This document shows, piece by piece, positions 9,568-17,838 of a DNA stretch of 64,000 nucleotides. The DNA is from Gramella sp. Hel_I_59 (GTDB taxonomy: Bacteria; Bacteroidota; Bacteroidia; Flavobacteriales; Flavobacteriaceae): assembly GCF_006714895.1 (NCBI RefSeq), contig NZ_VFME01000001.1:868001-932000 (forward strand), written 5' to 3'. A program made the translations under genes and the position numbers. How positions within the stretch are numbered: the stretch's first letter is position 1; the number at the start of each line of letters is the position of its first letter. The notes under the pieces were generated by a model. That model was not told where the DNA came from. It made no database searches and saw only the letters and a program-made list of their open reading frames with translations.

Positions 9568-11079
9568 TTATAATCCTATAGTTAGAGTTGCCACAAATTG
9601 AGATAAATCTCTGTTTAAACTAACAGGATTAAGAACTCCAGAATTGAGTGGGCGAATCTGCTCTTCGTAATTTGAAGTCTCATAAGCTATATCCAGGTTC
9701 ACAGATCCAAAGTTATAACCTAAACCAGCGCTGTAACCATTGAGATCACTACGAATTTCTTCATTTTCAAACGGACTGGCTTCATAGCGATATCCAGCTC
9801 TAAAACTTAATGCCTTCAGCCTGTATTCTCCACCAACTTTGAAAGCAGGTGCCATCTTCATTGTTTCAGATATAGCATCGTTCAAACTCTGGAAAAAAAG
9901 ATCGTTCTTTGGTTTAAACTGAACGTTGCCATAATCGGTTAGGCTCAAATCTCCACTTATTAATCCATTTTTTCCGAATAGAAAGGCGACGCTACCAGTA
10001 TGAGTAGAAGGAGTTTGAAAATTATATTCAGGATACACATTGATAATATTTGGAGAAACACTAACGAATTCACCTGTACTGCTGTAGGTTTCCAAATATT
10101 GCGAAGTCTCCTCGAACATGTTGAACCATGTAGGTGATTGGTAGGTGTAACCAAGTCTTACATAATCACCAGCTTTTGCAATAGCACCTAATTGAAAACT
10201 AAAACCATCTCCATTGGTACGTAAGTTGTTTCCGAAATCAATTCTGGAAGTGACATTAGGATCATTTGAAGTATTGGAATGCAGTTCAGAGATCTCTGTA
10301 AACTTATCGTAGTTTATAAAATGACTATTTAAATTAAGTCCAAGATACAGCCAATCTTCGTACTGTGTTGCGATATTAAAACTCAGTTTCCCATTAAGTC
10401 CGGTTGTATTGTAGCGATACTGCTGATCAAACGTTCCGTCTTCAACAAGAGAAAAATACTCAGTATTATTGGGGTCGTCTTGGTTGGCTTCTATCACATA
10501 ACCCTGATAACCTAAAAAGGCCTGTTGTTCATCAAAACCAAAGTTTTCTCCAAGGAAAGAATACAGATCGGCTATATTCTCATCATCTCTAAGCTGAAGC
10601 TGGTCCAATGGAATTCCGTTGGCTTTCTGCAGAAAGTAGGCGTCTACAGATTGACGGGATATTCCGCCGGTTACAAAGTTATTATCAAAATTGGAAGTTG
10701 TATTAAAATTGAGACCAAGGCTAAATTTACTTAGCTTTTTATCTGAGCTTCCCTGGAATACAAAAACTCCACCAACATTTCCCAGATCGATCTCGTCACT
10801 CTTAGAATATGAGGTGCTACCATGATACCGGAGATTATCATCTGTATTTCTTGACTTCAAACTGATAGTTGCAATACTATTCAAGAAAACTGCAGATGAG
10901 GCAGGATTGCTGGAGATTGCTGAAATGTCTCCACCCAAAGCTCCAAACGCACCACTCATACCTATATATCTGGCAGTTCCGTTAAGTTCTGATCTTGAGT
11001 AGCGATAAGCATCATCAATACTCTGTGACCATAGATCTCCTGCAAAAACTAACAGGCATATTAGGAATATCTTATTCAT
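9568..11079 (-). CDS. Outer membrane transport protein, OmpP1/FadL/TodX family
   Basis: This is a predicted beta-barrel of 503 residues for uptake of hydrophobic compounds such as long-chain fatty acids. I place the start at 11079 (signal peptide KIFLICLLVFAGDLWSQ); the frame is open for 22 more codons but these carry no export signal. After the signal, the sequence GTARYIGMSGAFGALGGDIS followed by SSNPA is the classic FadL-family N-terminal hatch, and the rest alternates short polar and hydrophobic strands up to a C-terminal aromatic/leucine end. In flavobacteria such proteins are often labelled hemin receptors, without good evidence. A terminator separates it from the upstream lipoprotein gene. 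Confidence 0.9.
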   Translation of the reverse strand: MNKIFLICLLVFAGDLWSQSIDDAYRYSRSELNGTARYIGMSGAFGALGGDISAISSNPASSAVFLNSIATISLKSRNTDDNLRYHGSTSYSKSDEIDLGNVGGVFVFQGSSDKKLSKFSLGLNFNTTSNFDNNFVTGGISRQSVDAYFLQKANGIPLDQLQLRDDENIADLYSFLGENFGFDEQQAFLGYQGYVIEANQDDPNNTEYFSLVEDGTFDQQYRYNTTGLNGKLSFNIATQYEDWLYLGLNLNSHFINYDKFTEISELHSNTSNDPNVTSRIDFGNNLRTNGDGFSFQLGAIAKAGDYVRLGYTYQSPTWFNMFEETSQYLETYSSTGEFVSVSPNIINVYPEYNFQTPSTHTGSVAFLFGKNGLISGDLSLTDYGNVQFKPKNDLFFQSLNDAISETMKMAPAFKVGGEYRLKALSFRAGYRYEASPFENEEIRSDLNGYSAGLGYNFGSVNLDIAYETSNYEEQIRPLNSGVLNPVSLNRDLSQFVATLTIGL

Positions 11080-11097
11080 ATTGTATAAAATAAAGGA

Positions 11098-11134
11098 TGA
11101 AAAAAGCCTTGCTGAATTAATCAACAAGGCTTTA
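11098..11134 (-). terminator. Terminator of the Gly/Arg/Ser-rich lipoprotein gene
   Basis: Arms AAAGCCTTG (11103-11111) and CAAGGCTTT (11125-11133) form a stem with a TGA/TCA-extended loop. Read on the minus strand, the stem is followed by a T-run. Confidence 0.85.
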
Positions 11135-11147
11135 AGATTTTGCAATT

Positions 11148-12248
11148 TTATTGTCCGCCTCTACCACCGCGGGAGGTTCTGCTAGAACCACTGGATGAAC
11201 TACGGCTGGTGCTTCCAGAACTTCTGGATGAGCTACTAGAACTACGAACACTTCTGCTGTTAGAAGAACTTCTTCTTGATGGTGAAGTAGTCTGAGTAGA
11301 TCTACTACTGCTAGATCTCGTAGATCTATAAACCGGACTCGAAGTTCTGGTATTCGAGGTGTCGTAGTATCCACTTCTCTCCGTTCTTCTACTAGTACGT
11401 GAATACACATTATTACGATCGTATCCATCACTTGTTCCTCTTGCTCGAGATCGGGATCTAGCTGCATCAGCCTGAGCATTTCTAATACTTCTTATACTTT
11501 CTGAGTAACCGCTCCTTCTATTATCATTCGATGATCTATATTCATTAGTATTTCTTCTACCCCGATTATAGGCAACATTATTACGATTTCTACCTATATA
11601 AGGATATCCATAACCGTATCTATTATAAAAGCCATTGTTAAACCAAGGATTTCCAAATCCAAAGTTATATCCATAAACTCCTGCTCCAAATGGAACATTA
11701 TAGAATTCGGGGTGAAAAGGGTATGGATTAAAGATCATGTGGTTGAAAAATCTTGGTCCCCAATAAGGATTGTAAAAATTCCCGCCATATCTGAAACCAA
11801 AACCAAATCCATAGCCCCAACCAAGTGGTCTTCCAAATCCAAAACCAAGACCCCTATTTATAATATTGACAGTATAAGTATCCGGATCATTACCCCATGG
11901 TGAATTCCCTCCAACATATGCTACATCTCCACCAACTTCAGAATAATTATCATAACCATCATTCGATGAATAACTATCAACATCTGTAAAAACATCACTC
12001 TCAAGTAATTCACCAACCATTTCAGATTGCTGGGCAAACATGTTTTTATAATAATTGTTCTCATTATTCGGTTTTACCTGGGTTTGCTCGTTTTCTGCCT
12101 GTTCCCATATTCCTGGTCTGGATTCACCATAAATTCCATCAGTTTCATATCCAGAATACTGGTAAGATGAACATGCTCCAAGACTTAAAATTATAGCAGG
12201 AAGAAACAGCATTTTTAGCCGGTTTCGTAGGAGGTAGTAAGTTTTCAT
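11148..12248 (-). CDS. Low-complexity lipoprotein, Gly/Phe/Tyr-rich then Arg/Ser-rich
   Basis: This 366-residue protein has an N-terminal signal ending in LGAC, with Cys26 as the predicted lipidation site. Residues about 30-120 are polar and acidic. Residues about 130-225 are very rich in Gly, Phe, Tyr, Asn and Pro. The last 135 residues are almost only Ser and Arg, with some Thr and Gly, and end in a Gly/Arg tail. No enzymatic motif is seen. The acidic-to-strongly-basic layout suggests a surface-bound structural or polyanion-binding protein, but this is inference. It is divergent from proS, and the intergenic space contains repeated GGTTAGT boxes. Similar proteins occur beside proS in flavobacteria, to my recollection. 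Confidence 0.85.
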   Translation of the reverse strand: MKTYYLLRNRLKMLFLPAIILSLGACSSYQYSGYETDGIYGESRPGIWEQAENEQTQVKPNNENNYYKNMFAQQSEMVGELLESDVFTDVDSYSSNDGYDNYSEVGGDVAYVGGNSPWGNDPDTYTVNIINRGLGFGFGRPLGWGYGFGFGFRYGGNFYNPYWGPRFFNHMIFNPYPFHPEFYNVPFGAGVYGYNFGFGNPWFNNGFYNRYGYGYPYIGRNRNNVAYNRGRRNTNEYRSSNDNRRSGYSESIRSIRNAQADAARSRSRARGTSDGYDRNNVYSRTSRRTERSGYYDTSNTRTSSPVYRSTRSSSSRSTQTTSPSRRSSSNSRSVRSSSSSSRSSGSTSRSSSSGSSRTSRGGRGGQ

Positions 12249-12283
12249 CGGTTATTCTTTTTATTGTTGGGCATTCTAAAAAT

Positions 12284-12320
12284 GGTTAGTTTTGCCCGAA
12301 CGGTTAGTACTTGACTAACC
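12284..12320. promoter_or_regulatory. GGTTAGT boxes between the lipoprotein gene and proS
   Basis: The heptamer GGTTAGT occurs at 12284-12290 and 12303-12309, and its reverse complement ACTAACC at 12314-12320. The last two form a 7-bp inverted repeat with a 4-base gap. A TTG (12311-12313) inside it, plus AAGTTTTG (12331-12338), could be an imperfect proS promoter. The boxes could be an operator, or a fold in the leader. Confidence 0.35.
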
Positions 12321-12354
12321 TTAAAAACACAAGTTTTGTGCCAAATTACGAACT

Positions 12355-13833
12355 ATGGGTAAGAAGTTAACAAGTAGGAGCGAAGATTATTCAAAATGGT
12401 ATAACGAATTGGTGGTCAGGGCAGATCTGGCTGAGAATTCGGCAGTTAGAGGCTGTATGGTTATCAAGCCTTATGGATATGCGATCTGGGAAAAAATGCA
12501 GGCTGAATTGGATAGAATGTTTAAAGAAACAGGACATCAGAACGCTTATTTTCCACTTTTTGTACCCAAAAGTCTGTTTGAAGCAGAAGAAAAGAATGCC
12601 GAAGGCTTTGCTAAAGAATGTGCTGTCGTTACTCATTATAGATTAATGAACGATGAGGATAATCCTGGTAAGCTAAAAGTAGATCCCAATGCAAAACTTG
12701 AAGAAGAGCTCGTTGTTAGGCCAACTTCAGAAGCGATCATTTGGAATACTTACAAAAACTGGATCCAGTCCTATAGAGATTTACCTATTAAAATCAACCA
12801 ATGGGCCAACGTGGTTCGATGGGAGATGAGAACACGTTTGTTTCTAAGAACTGCTGAATTCCTCTGGCAGGAAGGTCATACCGCGCACGCAACTAAGGCT
12901 GAAGCGCTTGAAGAGACTGAATTGATGAATAATATATATGCTGAATTTGCTGAAAACTTTATGGCAATTCCAGTGATAAAAGGTGCAAAAACTGAAAACG
13001 AACGTTTTGCAGGGGCATTAGAGACTTACTGTATAGAAGCTCTTATGCAGGATGGGAAAGCTTTGCAAGCCGGGACCTCTCACTTTTTAGGACAAAATTT
13101 TGCGAAAGCATTTGATGTGAAATACGCCACTAAGGAAGGTGGACTGGAGCATGTCTGGGCAACTAGCTGGGGCGTATCTACAAGGTTAATGGGTGCGTTG
13201 ATCATGACCCATAGTGATGATCACGGTCTGGTTTTACCTCCAAAGCTGGCTCCAACGCAAGTTGTAATCGTTCCTATATATAAGGGAGAGCAGCAATTAG
13301 CTCAAATTTCAGAAGTTGCAGATGAGTTGGTTAAGGATCTGAGAACAGCAGGAGTATCGGTTAAGTTCGATAATAATGATAACCAGAAACCAGGTTGGAA
13401 ATTCGCTCAGTATGAATTACAGGGAGTTCCATTAAGAATTGCAATTGGTCCTAAAGATCTGGAGAAAGGTACGGTTGAACTTGCCAGAAGAGATACGTTG
13501 TCAAAAGAATTCGTGAACAGAGATGAAATAGTAGGTAAGATTCCTGCATTACTGAATGAAATTCAAGAAACTTTATATACCAACGCTAAGAACTTTCGGG
13601 ATACTCACATTACAGAAGTAGAGACTTTTGATGAATTTAAAAAGCAATTAAAAGACAAGGGTGGTTTTATCTCAGCTCACTGGGATGGTAGCCCGGAAAC
13701 TGAAAATAAGATCAAAGAGCTTACGAAAGCTACTATTAGATGTATTCCTTTTGATAGGAAAGAGGAAGCTGGCAAATGTGTATTAACCGGTAATCCATCG
13801 GAAGGAAGAGTGCTTTTTGCAAAAGCCTATTAA
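12355..13833 (+). CDS. proS: Prolyl-tRNA synthetase (archaeal/eukaryotic-like type 3)
   Basis: This class II synthetase charges tRNA-Pro. At 492 residues it lacks the editing insertion found in the long bacterial form, so it belongs to the shorter type 3 group common in Bacteroidetes. Class II motif 2 is seen at about residues 155-175 (RWEMRTR, then [10 protein letters not shown]), preceded by the TSEAIIW segment; motif 3 follows near residue 275. The C-terminal part holds the anticodon-binding domain and ends in the typical C-terminal zinc-like domain tail with the KCVLTG segment and a final Tyr. It is followed by the tRNA-Glu promoter. Confidence 0.96.
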   Translation: MGKKLTSRSEDYSKWYNELVVRADLAENSAVRGCMVIKPYGYAIWEKMQAELDRMFKETGHQNAYFPLFVPKSLFEAEEKNAEGFAKECAVVTHYRLMNDEDNPGKLKVDPNAKLEEELVVRPTSEAIIWNTYKNWIQSYRDLPIKINQWANVVRWEMRTRLFLRTAEFLWQEGHTAHATKAEALEETELMNNIYAEFAENFMAIPVIKGAKTENERFAGALETYCIEALMQDGKALQAGTSHFLGQNFAKAFDVKYATKEGGLEHVWATSWGVSTRLMGALIMTHSDDHGLVLPPKLAPTQVVIVPIYKGEQQLAQISEVADELVKDLRTAGVSVKFDNNDNQKPGWKFAQYELQGVPLRIAIGPKDLEKGTVELARRDTLSKEFVNRDEIVGKIPALLNEIQETLYTNAKNFRDTHITEVETFDEFKKQLKDKGGFISAHWDGSPETENKIKELTKATIRCIPFDRKEEAGKCVLTGNPSEGRVLFAKAY

Positions 13834-13859
13834 AAAATTTAAAAATTTTTGTAGAACAT

Positions 13860-13889
13860 TTGCGGCATTCCAAAAAAGTTGTATTTTTG
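13860..13889 (+). promoter_or_regulatory. Promoter of the tRNA-Glu genes (Bacteroidetes consensus)
   Basis: TTG (13860-13862) is followed by exactly 19 bases and then TATTTTTG (13882-13889). This matches the Bacteroidetes sigma-A pattern TTG-N19-TAnnTTTG at every defined position. Transcription should start within about 10 bases of 13889, some 12-15 bases before the first tRNA. Confidence 0.75.
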
Positions 13890-13910
13890 CATCCGCATTT
13901 GAAACAAAAT

Positions 13911-13982
13911 GGTCCGTTCGTCTAGGGGTTAGGACGCCAGGTTTTCATCCTGGTAACAGGGGTTCGATTCCCCTACGGACTA
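13911..13982 (+). tRNA. tRNA-Glu (anticodon TTC), copy 1
   Basis: A 72-base tRNA. The acceptor stem GGTCCGT pairs with ACGGACT (one terminal G-U pair), with A as discriminator base. The anticodon stem CCAGG/CCTGG holds the loop TTTTCAT, giving anticodon TTC for Glu. The T-arm AGGGG/CCCCT with TTCGATT is intact. CCA is not encoded. Confidence 0.97.
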
Positions 13983-14048
13983 CTAAAGAAACATCGCAGT
14001 GATGTTTTAATAATAGCAACTTGAATGTTGCGCTTTGAAATAGATAAT
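13983..14048 (+). other. Spacer between tRNA-Glu copies with two small hairpins
   Basis: The 66-base spacer contains ACATC/GATGT (13991-14005) and GCAAC/GTTGC (14016-14031) hairpins. They may guide processing of the two-tRNA transcript; no promoter is evident before the second copy. Confidence 0.4.
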
Positions 14049-14120
14049 GGTCCGTTCGTCTAGGGGTTAGGACGCCAGGTTTTCATCCTGGTAACAGGGG
14101 TTCGATTCCCCTACGGACTA
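14049..14120 (+). tRNA. tRNA-Glu (anticodon TTC), copy 2
   Basis: This is base-for-base identical to the copy at 13911-13982 over all 72 bases, with the same TTC anticodon. It is probably cotranscribed with copy 1 and possibly with rpsT, which begins 30 bases later. Confidence 0.97.
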
Positions 14121-14150
14121 CTTTTAAAACTTATTTAAATAATAATTGTA

Positions 14151-14399
14151 ATGGCAAATCATAAGTCAGCGTTGAAGAGGATTCGTAGCAATGAGACTAA
14201 GCGTCTTAGAAATCGCTACCAGCATAAAACTACAAGAAACGCGATCAAGAAATTGCGTGAGGCCGATAAGAAAGAGGCTGAGGCTATGTTGCCTTCTGTA
14301 ATTTCTATGATAGATAAATTGGCTAAGAAAAATATCATTCATGATAATAAGGCTGCTAACCTAAAGTCTAATATGGCTAAGCACGTTGCAGCACTATAA
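14151..14399 (+). CDS. rpsT: 30S ribosomal protein S20
   Basis: S20 is a small basic helical protein that binds 16S rRNA early in 30S assembly. The 82-residue sequence begins [20 protein letters not shown], which is diagnostic, and is rich in Lys, Arg and Ala throughout as expected for three long helices. Length is normal. It follows the two tRNA-Glu genes by 30 bases on the same strand and has its own strong terminator, so tRNA and S20 may share one transcript. Confidence 0.97.
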   Translation: MANHKSALKRIRSNETKRLRNRYQHKTTRNAIKKLREADKKEAEAMLPSVISMIDKLAKKNIIHDNKAANLKSNMAKHVAAL

Positions 14400-14420
14400 T
14401 TTTAGCAGTGTTCAATTCAT

Positions 14421-14457
14421 AAAAAAATGCTTTTCGATTTTCGGAAAGCATTTTTTT
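14421..14457 (+). terminator. Terminator of rpsT
   Basis: An 11-bp stem (ATGCTTTTCGA with TCGGAAAGCAT, one G-U pair) and a TTT loop are flanked by A7 and T7. It lies between the rpsT stop and the convergent glsA end and may act in both directions. Confidence 0.9.
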
Positions 14458-14477
14458 GTGCATTATTGTTAAGTTCT

Positions 14478-15392
14478 CTAAAAAACGGAAACTCCGGTAA
14501 GGGTAGTAAGTCTTTCCAACGCCTTCATTCCTAATTCTGAATTTCCTTTCTCATTTAATATAGGGCTCCAAACAGCTACAGAGTAATTCTCTGGATGTAT
14601 AGCTACAATGCCACCGCCCACGCCACTTTTTCCAGGTAATCCTACCTGAAAACTAAATTCACCCGCTTCATCATAAAAGCCACAGGTTTGCATTAAGGCA
14701 TTAATACGCTTTACGGTTTTCGGTTTCAGAATTTTCTTATCGGTTTCCAGGATGCGCCCTCTGTTGGCAAAAAGCATAAAAGCTTTTGAAAGTTGCTCAC
14801 AGGTCATAGCAAGTGAACATTGATGAAAATAAAAGTCTACAATAGGTTGTACATCACACTTAATATTTCCAAGAGCCTTTATATAATTTACTAAAGCAAC
14901 ATTCCTGTACCCAGTTGCCTGTTCTGATGCAGCTACGGTTTCATCGTAATGAATATCATCATCACCAGTAATTTCACGTACGAAATCAAGTAATTCCTGC
15001 TTCGGATCTTTTAATTGGTCAACAAGAATGTCTGAAATTACCAGTGCGCCAGCATTAATAAATGGATTCCTGGGGATTCCACTTTCGTATTCAAGCTGAG
15101 TAAGACTATTAAATGGATCACCTGACGGTTCTACATCAACACGATCCCATAGATCTTCTCCCATCAATCGCATGCCCATCGCCAAAGTGAAGACCTTGGA
15201 AATACTCTGAATTGAAAATTTCTCTTTACTGTCACCAAAATTGAAGTGCTGATTATCTCCGCAATAAACGTGCATTCCGAATTTGCGTCGATCTACTTTG
15301 GCAAGTTCAGGAATGTAGGATGCGACTTTCCCTGAAACATCCCGGTAGCTCATTTCATCATATATCGTGTCTAAAATTTTCTGGTATTCCAT
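14478..15392 (-). CDS. glsA: Glutaminase A
   Basis: GlsA hydrolyses glutamine to glutamate and ammonia. It has the serine-dependent beta-lactamase-like fold. In the 304-residue protein the SxxK catalytic motif is SISK (Ser63, Lys66) in SIQSISKVF, followed by the family block NPFINAGALV and GLPGKSGVGGGI near the C-terminus. Length is typical of the bacterial enzyme. It starts 1 base after the pepE stop, so pepE and glsA form a two-gene operon. Together they would release glutamate and aspartate from peptides and glutamine, suggesting amino-acid nitrogen use. Confidence 0.95.
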   Translation of the reverse strand: MEYQKILDTIYDEMSYRDVSGKVASYIPELAKVDRRKFGMHVYCGDNQHFNFGDSKEKFSIQSISKVFTLAMGMRLMGEDLWDRVDVEPSGDPFNSLTQLEYESGIPRNPFINAGALVISDILVDQLKDPKQELLDFVREITGDDDIHYDETVAASEQATGYRNVALVNYIKALGNIKCDVQPIVDFYFHQCSLAMTCEQLSKAFMLFANRGRILETDKKILKPKTVKRINALMQTCGFYDEAGEFSFQVGLPGKSGVGGGIVAIHPENYSVAVWSPILNEKGNSELGMKALERLTTLTGVSVF

Positions 15393-15393
15393 A

Positions 15394-16098
15394 TTAATTA
15401 AGGTCGCTAAGATCTGATTCTGTTTCTATTTCGAAAGGTACCTTATCCTTGCTGAAGATTCTGGCTGTAAGATCCCCTTTTAACGTAACTTTATTATCAC
15501 TTAACTCCAGCCAGCTTCCCTCTCGAAGTCCCACTACAGGCGGTGAATTAAGATTATGAAATTCTTTAATTCGTGTTTCGCGGGTTTCTCCTTTATGCTT
15601 TGTGTTTAGATCTGGATCAAGATAATGCGGATTAATATTAAAAGGAACTAATCCTAAAGTTTGAAAGGAAGGGGGGTAAACAATGGGCATGTCATTGGTA
15701 GTTTGCATACTTAAGCCACCAATATTGGTTCCAGCGCTTGTTCCCATGTAAGGAGTTCCGCTCTTTATTTTTTGCTTCAACACAGCCATCACCCGATTTC
15801 TGTATAATTCTGAAACCAGTAAAAACGTATTTCCGCCTCCTGTGAAAACACCTTCAGCATTCTCGATGGCTTTTTCAGGATCTTCAAATTCATGAATACC
15901 CTTTATCTTAATATCAGCTTTTGCGAATGCTTCCTTTGCTCGTGAGGTGTACTCATCTAAAGATATTCCTCCGGGTCTGGCGTAAGGAATAAAGATGACT
16001 TCCGCTACATCCTTATAAAGTTTGGGTAAATGAGGAATCAAGTATTCAAGATAGTCCTGAGAATGTAGAGTAGAGGTGCTGGCTAATATTGCGTTCAT
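15394..16098 (-). CDS. pepE: Dipeptidase E (alpha-aspartyl dipeptidase)
   Basis: PepE is a cytoplasmic serine peptidase of family S51 that cleaves dipeptides with N-terminal aspartate. The 234-residue protein carries the nucleophile elbow GTSAGTN with Ser121, preceded by the FTGGGNTF loop; the NPHYLDPDL segment supplies the catalytic-histidine region. Length matches the family. It is the first gene of the pepE-glsA pair and is divergent from the exported-protein trio that starts at 16238. Confidence 0.94.
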   Translation of the reverse strand: MNAILASTSTLHSQDYLEYLIPHLPKLYKDVAEVIFIPYARPGGISLDEYTSRAKEAFAKADIKIKGIHEFEDPEKAIENAEGVFTGGGNTFLLVSELYRNRVMAVLKQKIKSGTPYMGTSAGTNIGGLSMQTTNDMPIVYPPSFQTLGLVPFNINPHYLDPDLNTKHKGETRETRIKEFHNLNSPPVVGLREGSWLELSDNKVTLKGDLTARIFSKDKVPFEIETESDLSDLN

Positions 16099-16170
16099 AT
16101 ACCTTTTTAAGGTAAAAATAAAGAATCGAATACGTTAACAAAAGTTTACAGAGTTAATAAAGGCTAATTT

Positions 16171-16178
16171 TAGTTTTG
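16171..16178 (+). promoter_or_regulatory. Putative -7 element before the exported-paralogue trio
   Basis: TAGTTTTG matches TAnnTTTG exactly and lies 60 bases before the ATG at 16238. No TTG is at the ideal -33 spacing, so support is partial. Confidence 0.4.
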
Positions 16179-16237
16179 GAACGTTATGATTAAACCGAAA
16201 CCAACTAACCAACTTGGAAATTACTTTTTGTAGTAGA

Positions 16238-17029
16238 ATGAAATACCTGCTATTGCTCGGCTTTCTGGGCTTTAGCCTGAATTGCTTTGCGCAGGAACCT
16301 GAAATCCTCAGCGGTAGAATTCTAGCCGGAACCCAACCACTGTCGGGAGTTCATGTGATTAATATGAATTCCAGGACCGGTACCACTTCAGATGATTCGG
16401 GAATTTTCAAAGTTTCTGTACGCCAAAGCGATATTCTTTTATTTACTTCTGTGCAGTTCGAAAAAATAGAAATAGAGATTTCCGAAGAACATTTAAGAAC
16501 TGGAACTATCGAAGTGATCGTCACTGATGCTAACAGACTGGAAGAAGTTGAGGTTGGAAAGAAGCCACTTAGCGGTTATCTTAATAATGATCTTAATCAA
16601 ATAGAATATTTCGATAGAGATCAATATCATATTCCGCATCCAGAGAGAAAACTTACTCCTAACGAATTAAGGCTCTATACCGCTAGCGAAGGCATTACAA
16701 GCCGGTGGTCATACATTGGGATTCTTCTGGGCGGTGTTTCCCTCGATGTTTTGATCAACGATATTAACGGGAAGACGAAATACCTCCGGGAAATGATAGA
16801 ACTGGATGAACTGCAAGTGAAAGTACAGGCGGCTATCGATCTCTTCGGAAGGGAGTTTTTCAACGAACACCTAGATTTACAGGGTGACGAGATTATCAAC
16901 TTTATCTATTATTCTTTTGAAGATGAAAATTTCAGTTTGATTTATGAGCAGGGAAAAGACCTTGAAATGATCGAATATTTTCAAAATAATATTGTTGAAT
17001 TCCGAAGAATGAGAACTCAGGATGAATAG
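16238..17029 (+). CDS. Exported protein with carboxypeptidase-regulatory-like domain, paralogue 1 of 3
   Basis: This 263-residue protein has unknown function. I use the ATG at 16238 because it opens a clean signal peptide (YLLLLGFLGFSLNCFAQ); an upstream TTG at 16214 is less likely. Residues about 22-105 resemble the carboxypeptidase-regulatory-like beta sandwich found at the front of TonB receptors: SGRILAG, GVHVINMNSRTGTTSDDSGIFKV, LLFTSVQFEK. Unlike a receptor, no plug or barrel follows. The C-terminal half (about 110-263) is a helical region shared with the next two genes and ending in a NFIYYSFEDENF-type motif. It overlaps the next gene by 8 bases. Confidence 0.88.
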   Translation: MKYLLLLGFLGFSLNCFAQEPEILSGRILAGTQPLSGVHVINMNSRTGTTSDDSGIFKVSVRQSDILLFTSVQFEKIEIEISEEHLRTGTIEVIVTDANRLEEVEVGKKPLSGYLNNDLNQIEYFDRDQYHIPHPERKLTPNELRLYTASEGITSRWSYIGILLGGVSLDVLINDINGKTKYLREMIELDELQVKVQAAIDLFGREFFNEHLDLQGDEIINFIYYSFEDENFSLIYEQGKDLEMIEYFQNNIVEFRRMRTQDE

Positions 17030-17792
17030 ATGTAAAAGAAAAATTACGATGTATGCACTGCTGGTTTTTCTTGTAGGTTTCGCTTCCGTAGTAAAAGCCC
17101 AGGAAAGGAAAGTTGTTTCAGGTAAAATTGTTAGTGATAGCTTAATGGATAAAAGCGGAGTTCACGTTATTAATATGACTGCGGAAAAAGGTACAGTGAC
17201 CAATGAAAAGGGCGAGTTTGATATGATGCTGAAGTTAGGCGATAGTATTTATTTTTCATCGGTGCAGTTTGAAAATGAGTTTAAAGTGATTGGAGAACAG
17301 CAGCTGGAGAATGGCTGGACCAAACTTTTATATCCTAAAATGAATGAACTTTCTGAAGTTCAGCTCGATAATATTAAACTTTCGGGAGTGCTTGATCAGG
17401 ATATCACCAGGATGCCTAAAAGTATTTACGAAAAACTTGGTATTCCATTTCCCAAACCCAGGCGAACGAGTCTTGAGCTCGCTATGCAGGCGAATACGAA
17501 TGATCCAGTTTCACAGGTAATCAACATGCTTAATGGAACTACCAAGCAACTAAAAAAGGCTGAAGAGAATACCGAATTGACCAAACTGGTCAACCGTGCA
17601 AGAAGTCGCATGCAGGAAGCCTATTTCGTAAACGGTTTGGGATTACCTGAAAATGAGGTCGTCAATTTCCTTTATTACTGCGTCGATTTCCCCACCTTTG
17701 AAGCCCTGCTTGACGAAACAAAAATATTCGCACTCATGGAATTTTTTGAAGAGAAACTTCCCGAGTTTAAATCAATAAGGCAGCTTGAATAA
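17022..17792 (+). CDS. Exported protein with carboxypeptidase-regulatory-like domain, paralogue 2 of 3
   Basis: This 256-residue protein starts inside the end of the first paralogue (8-base overlap), so translation is probably coupled. The signal peptide is basic, then hydrophobic, and ends in VVKAQ. Motifs shared with its neighbours are GVHVINMTAEKGTVTNEKGEF, IYFSSVQFEN, MNELSEV and the C-terminal NFLYYCVDFPTF. An ATG nine codons later (17049) is a possible alternative start but would remove the positive charges of the signal. Its function is unknown, and it lacks any receptor barrel. Binding to a partner at the outer membrane is one possibility. Confidence 0.87.
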   Translation: MNRCKRKITMYALLVFLVGFASVVKAQERKVVSGKIVSDSLMDKSGVHVINMTAEKGTVTNEKGEFDMMLKLGDSIYFSSVQFENEFKVIGEQQLENGWTKLLYPKMNELSEVQLDNIKLSGVLDQDITRMPKSIYEKLGIPFPKPRRTSLELAMQANTNDPVSQVINMLNGTTKQLKKAEENTELTKLVNRARSRMQEAYFVNGLGLPENEVVNFLYYCVDFPTFEALLDETKIFALMEFFEEKLPEFKSIRQLE

Positions 17793-17838
17793 TACTATTC
17801 TTATAATTTGAACGTTGAAGTAGGACACGAGAAAACAT

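Noticed and set aside
11132..11479. Second minus-strand frame of 115 codons in the Ser/Arg-rich gene
   Set aside because: It arises from the low-complexity codons in another frame and has no independent start signal.
13817..14002. Frame of 61 codons crossing the first tRNA-Glu
   Set aside because: It includes an intact tRNA gene, which explains the sequence.
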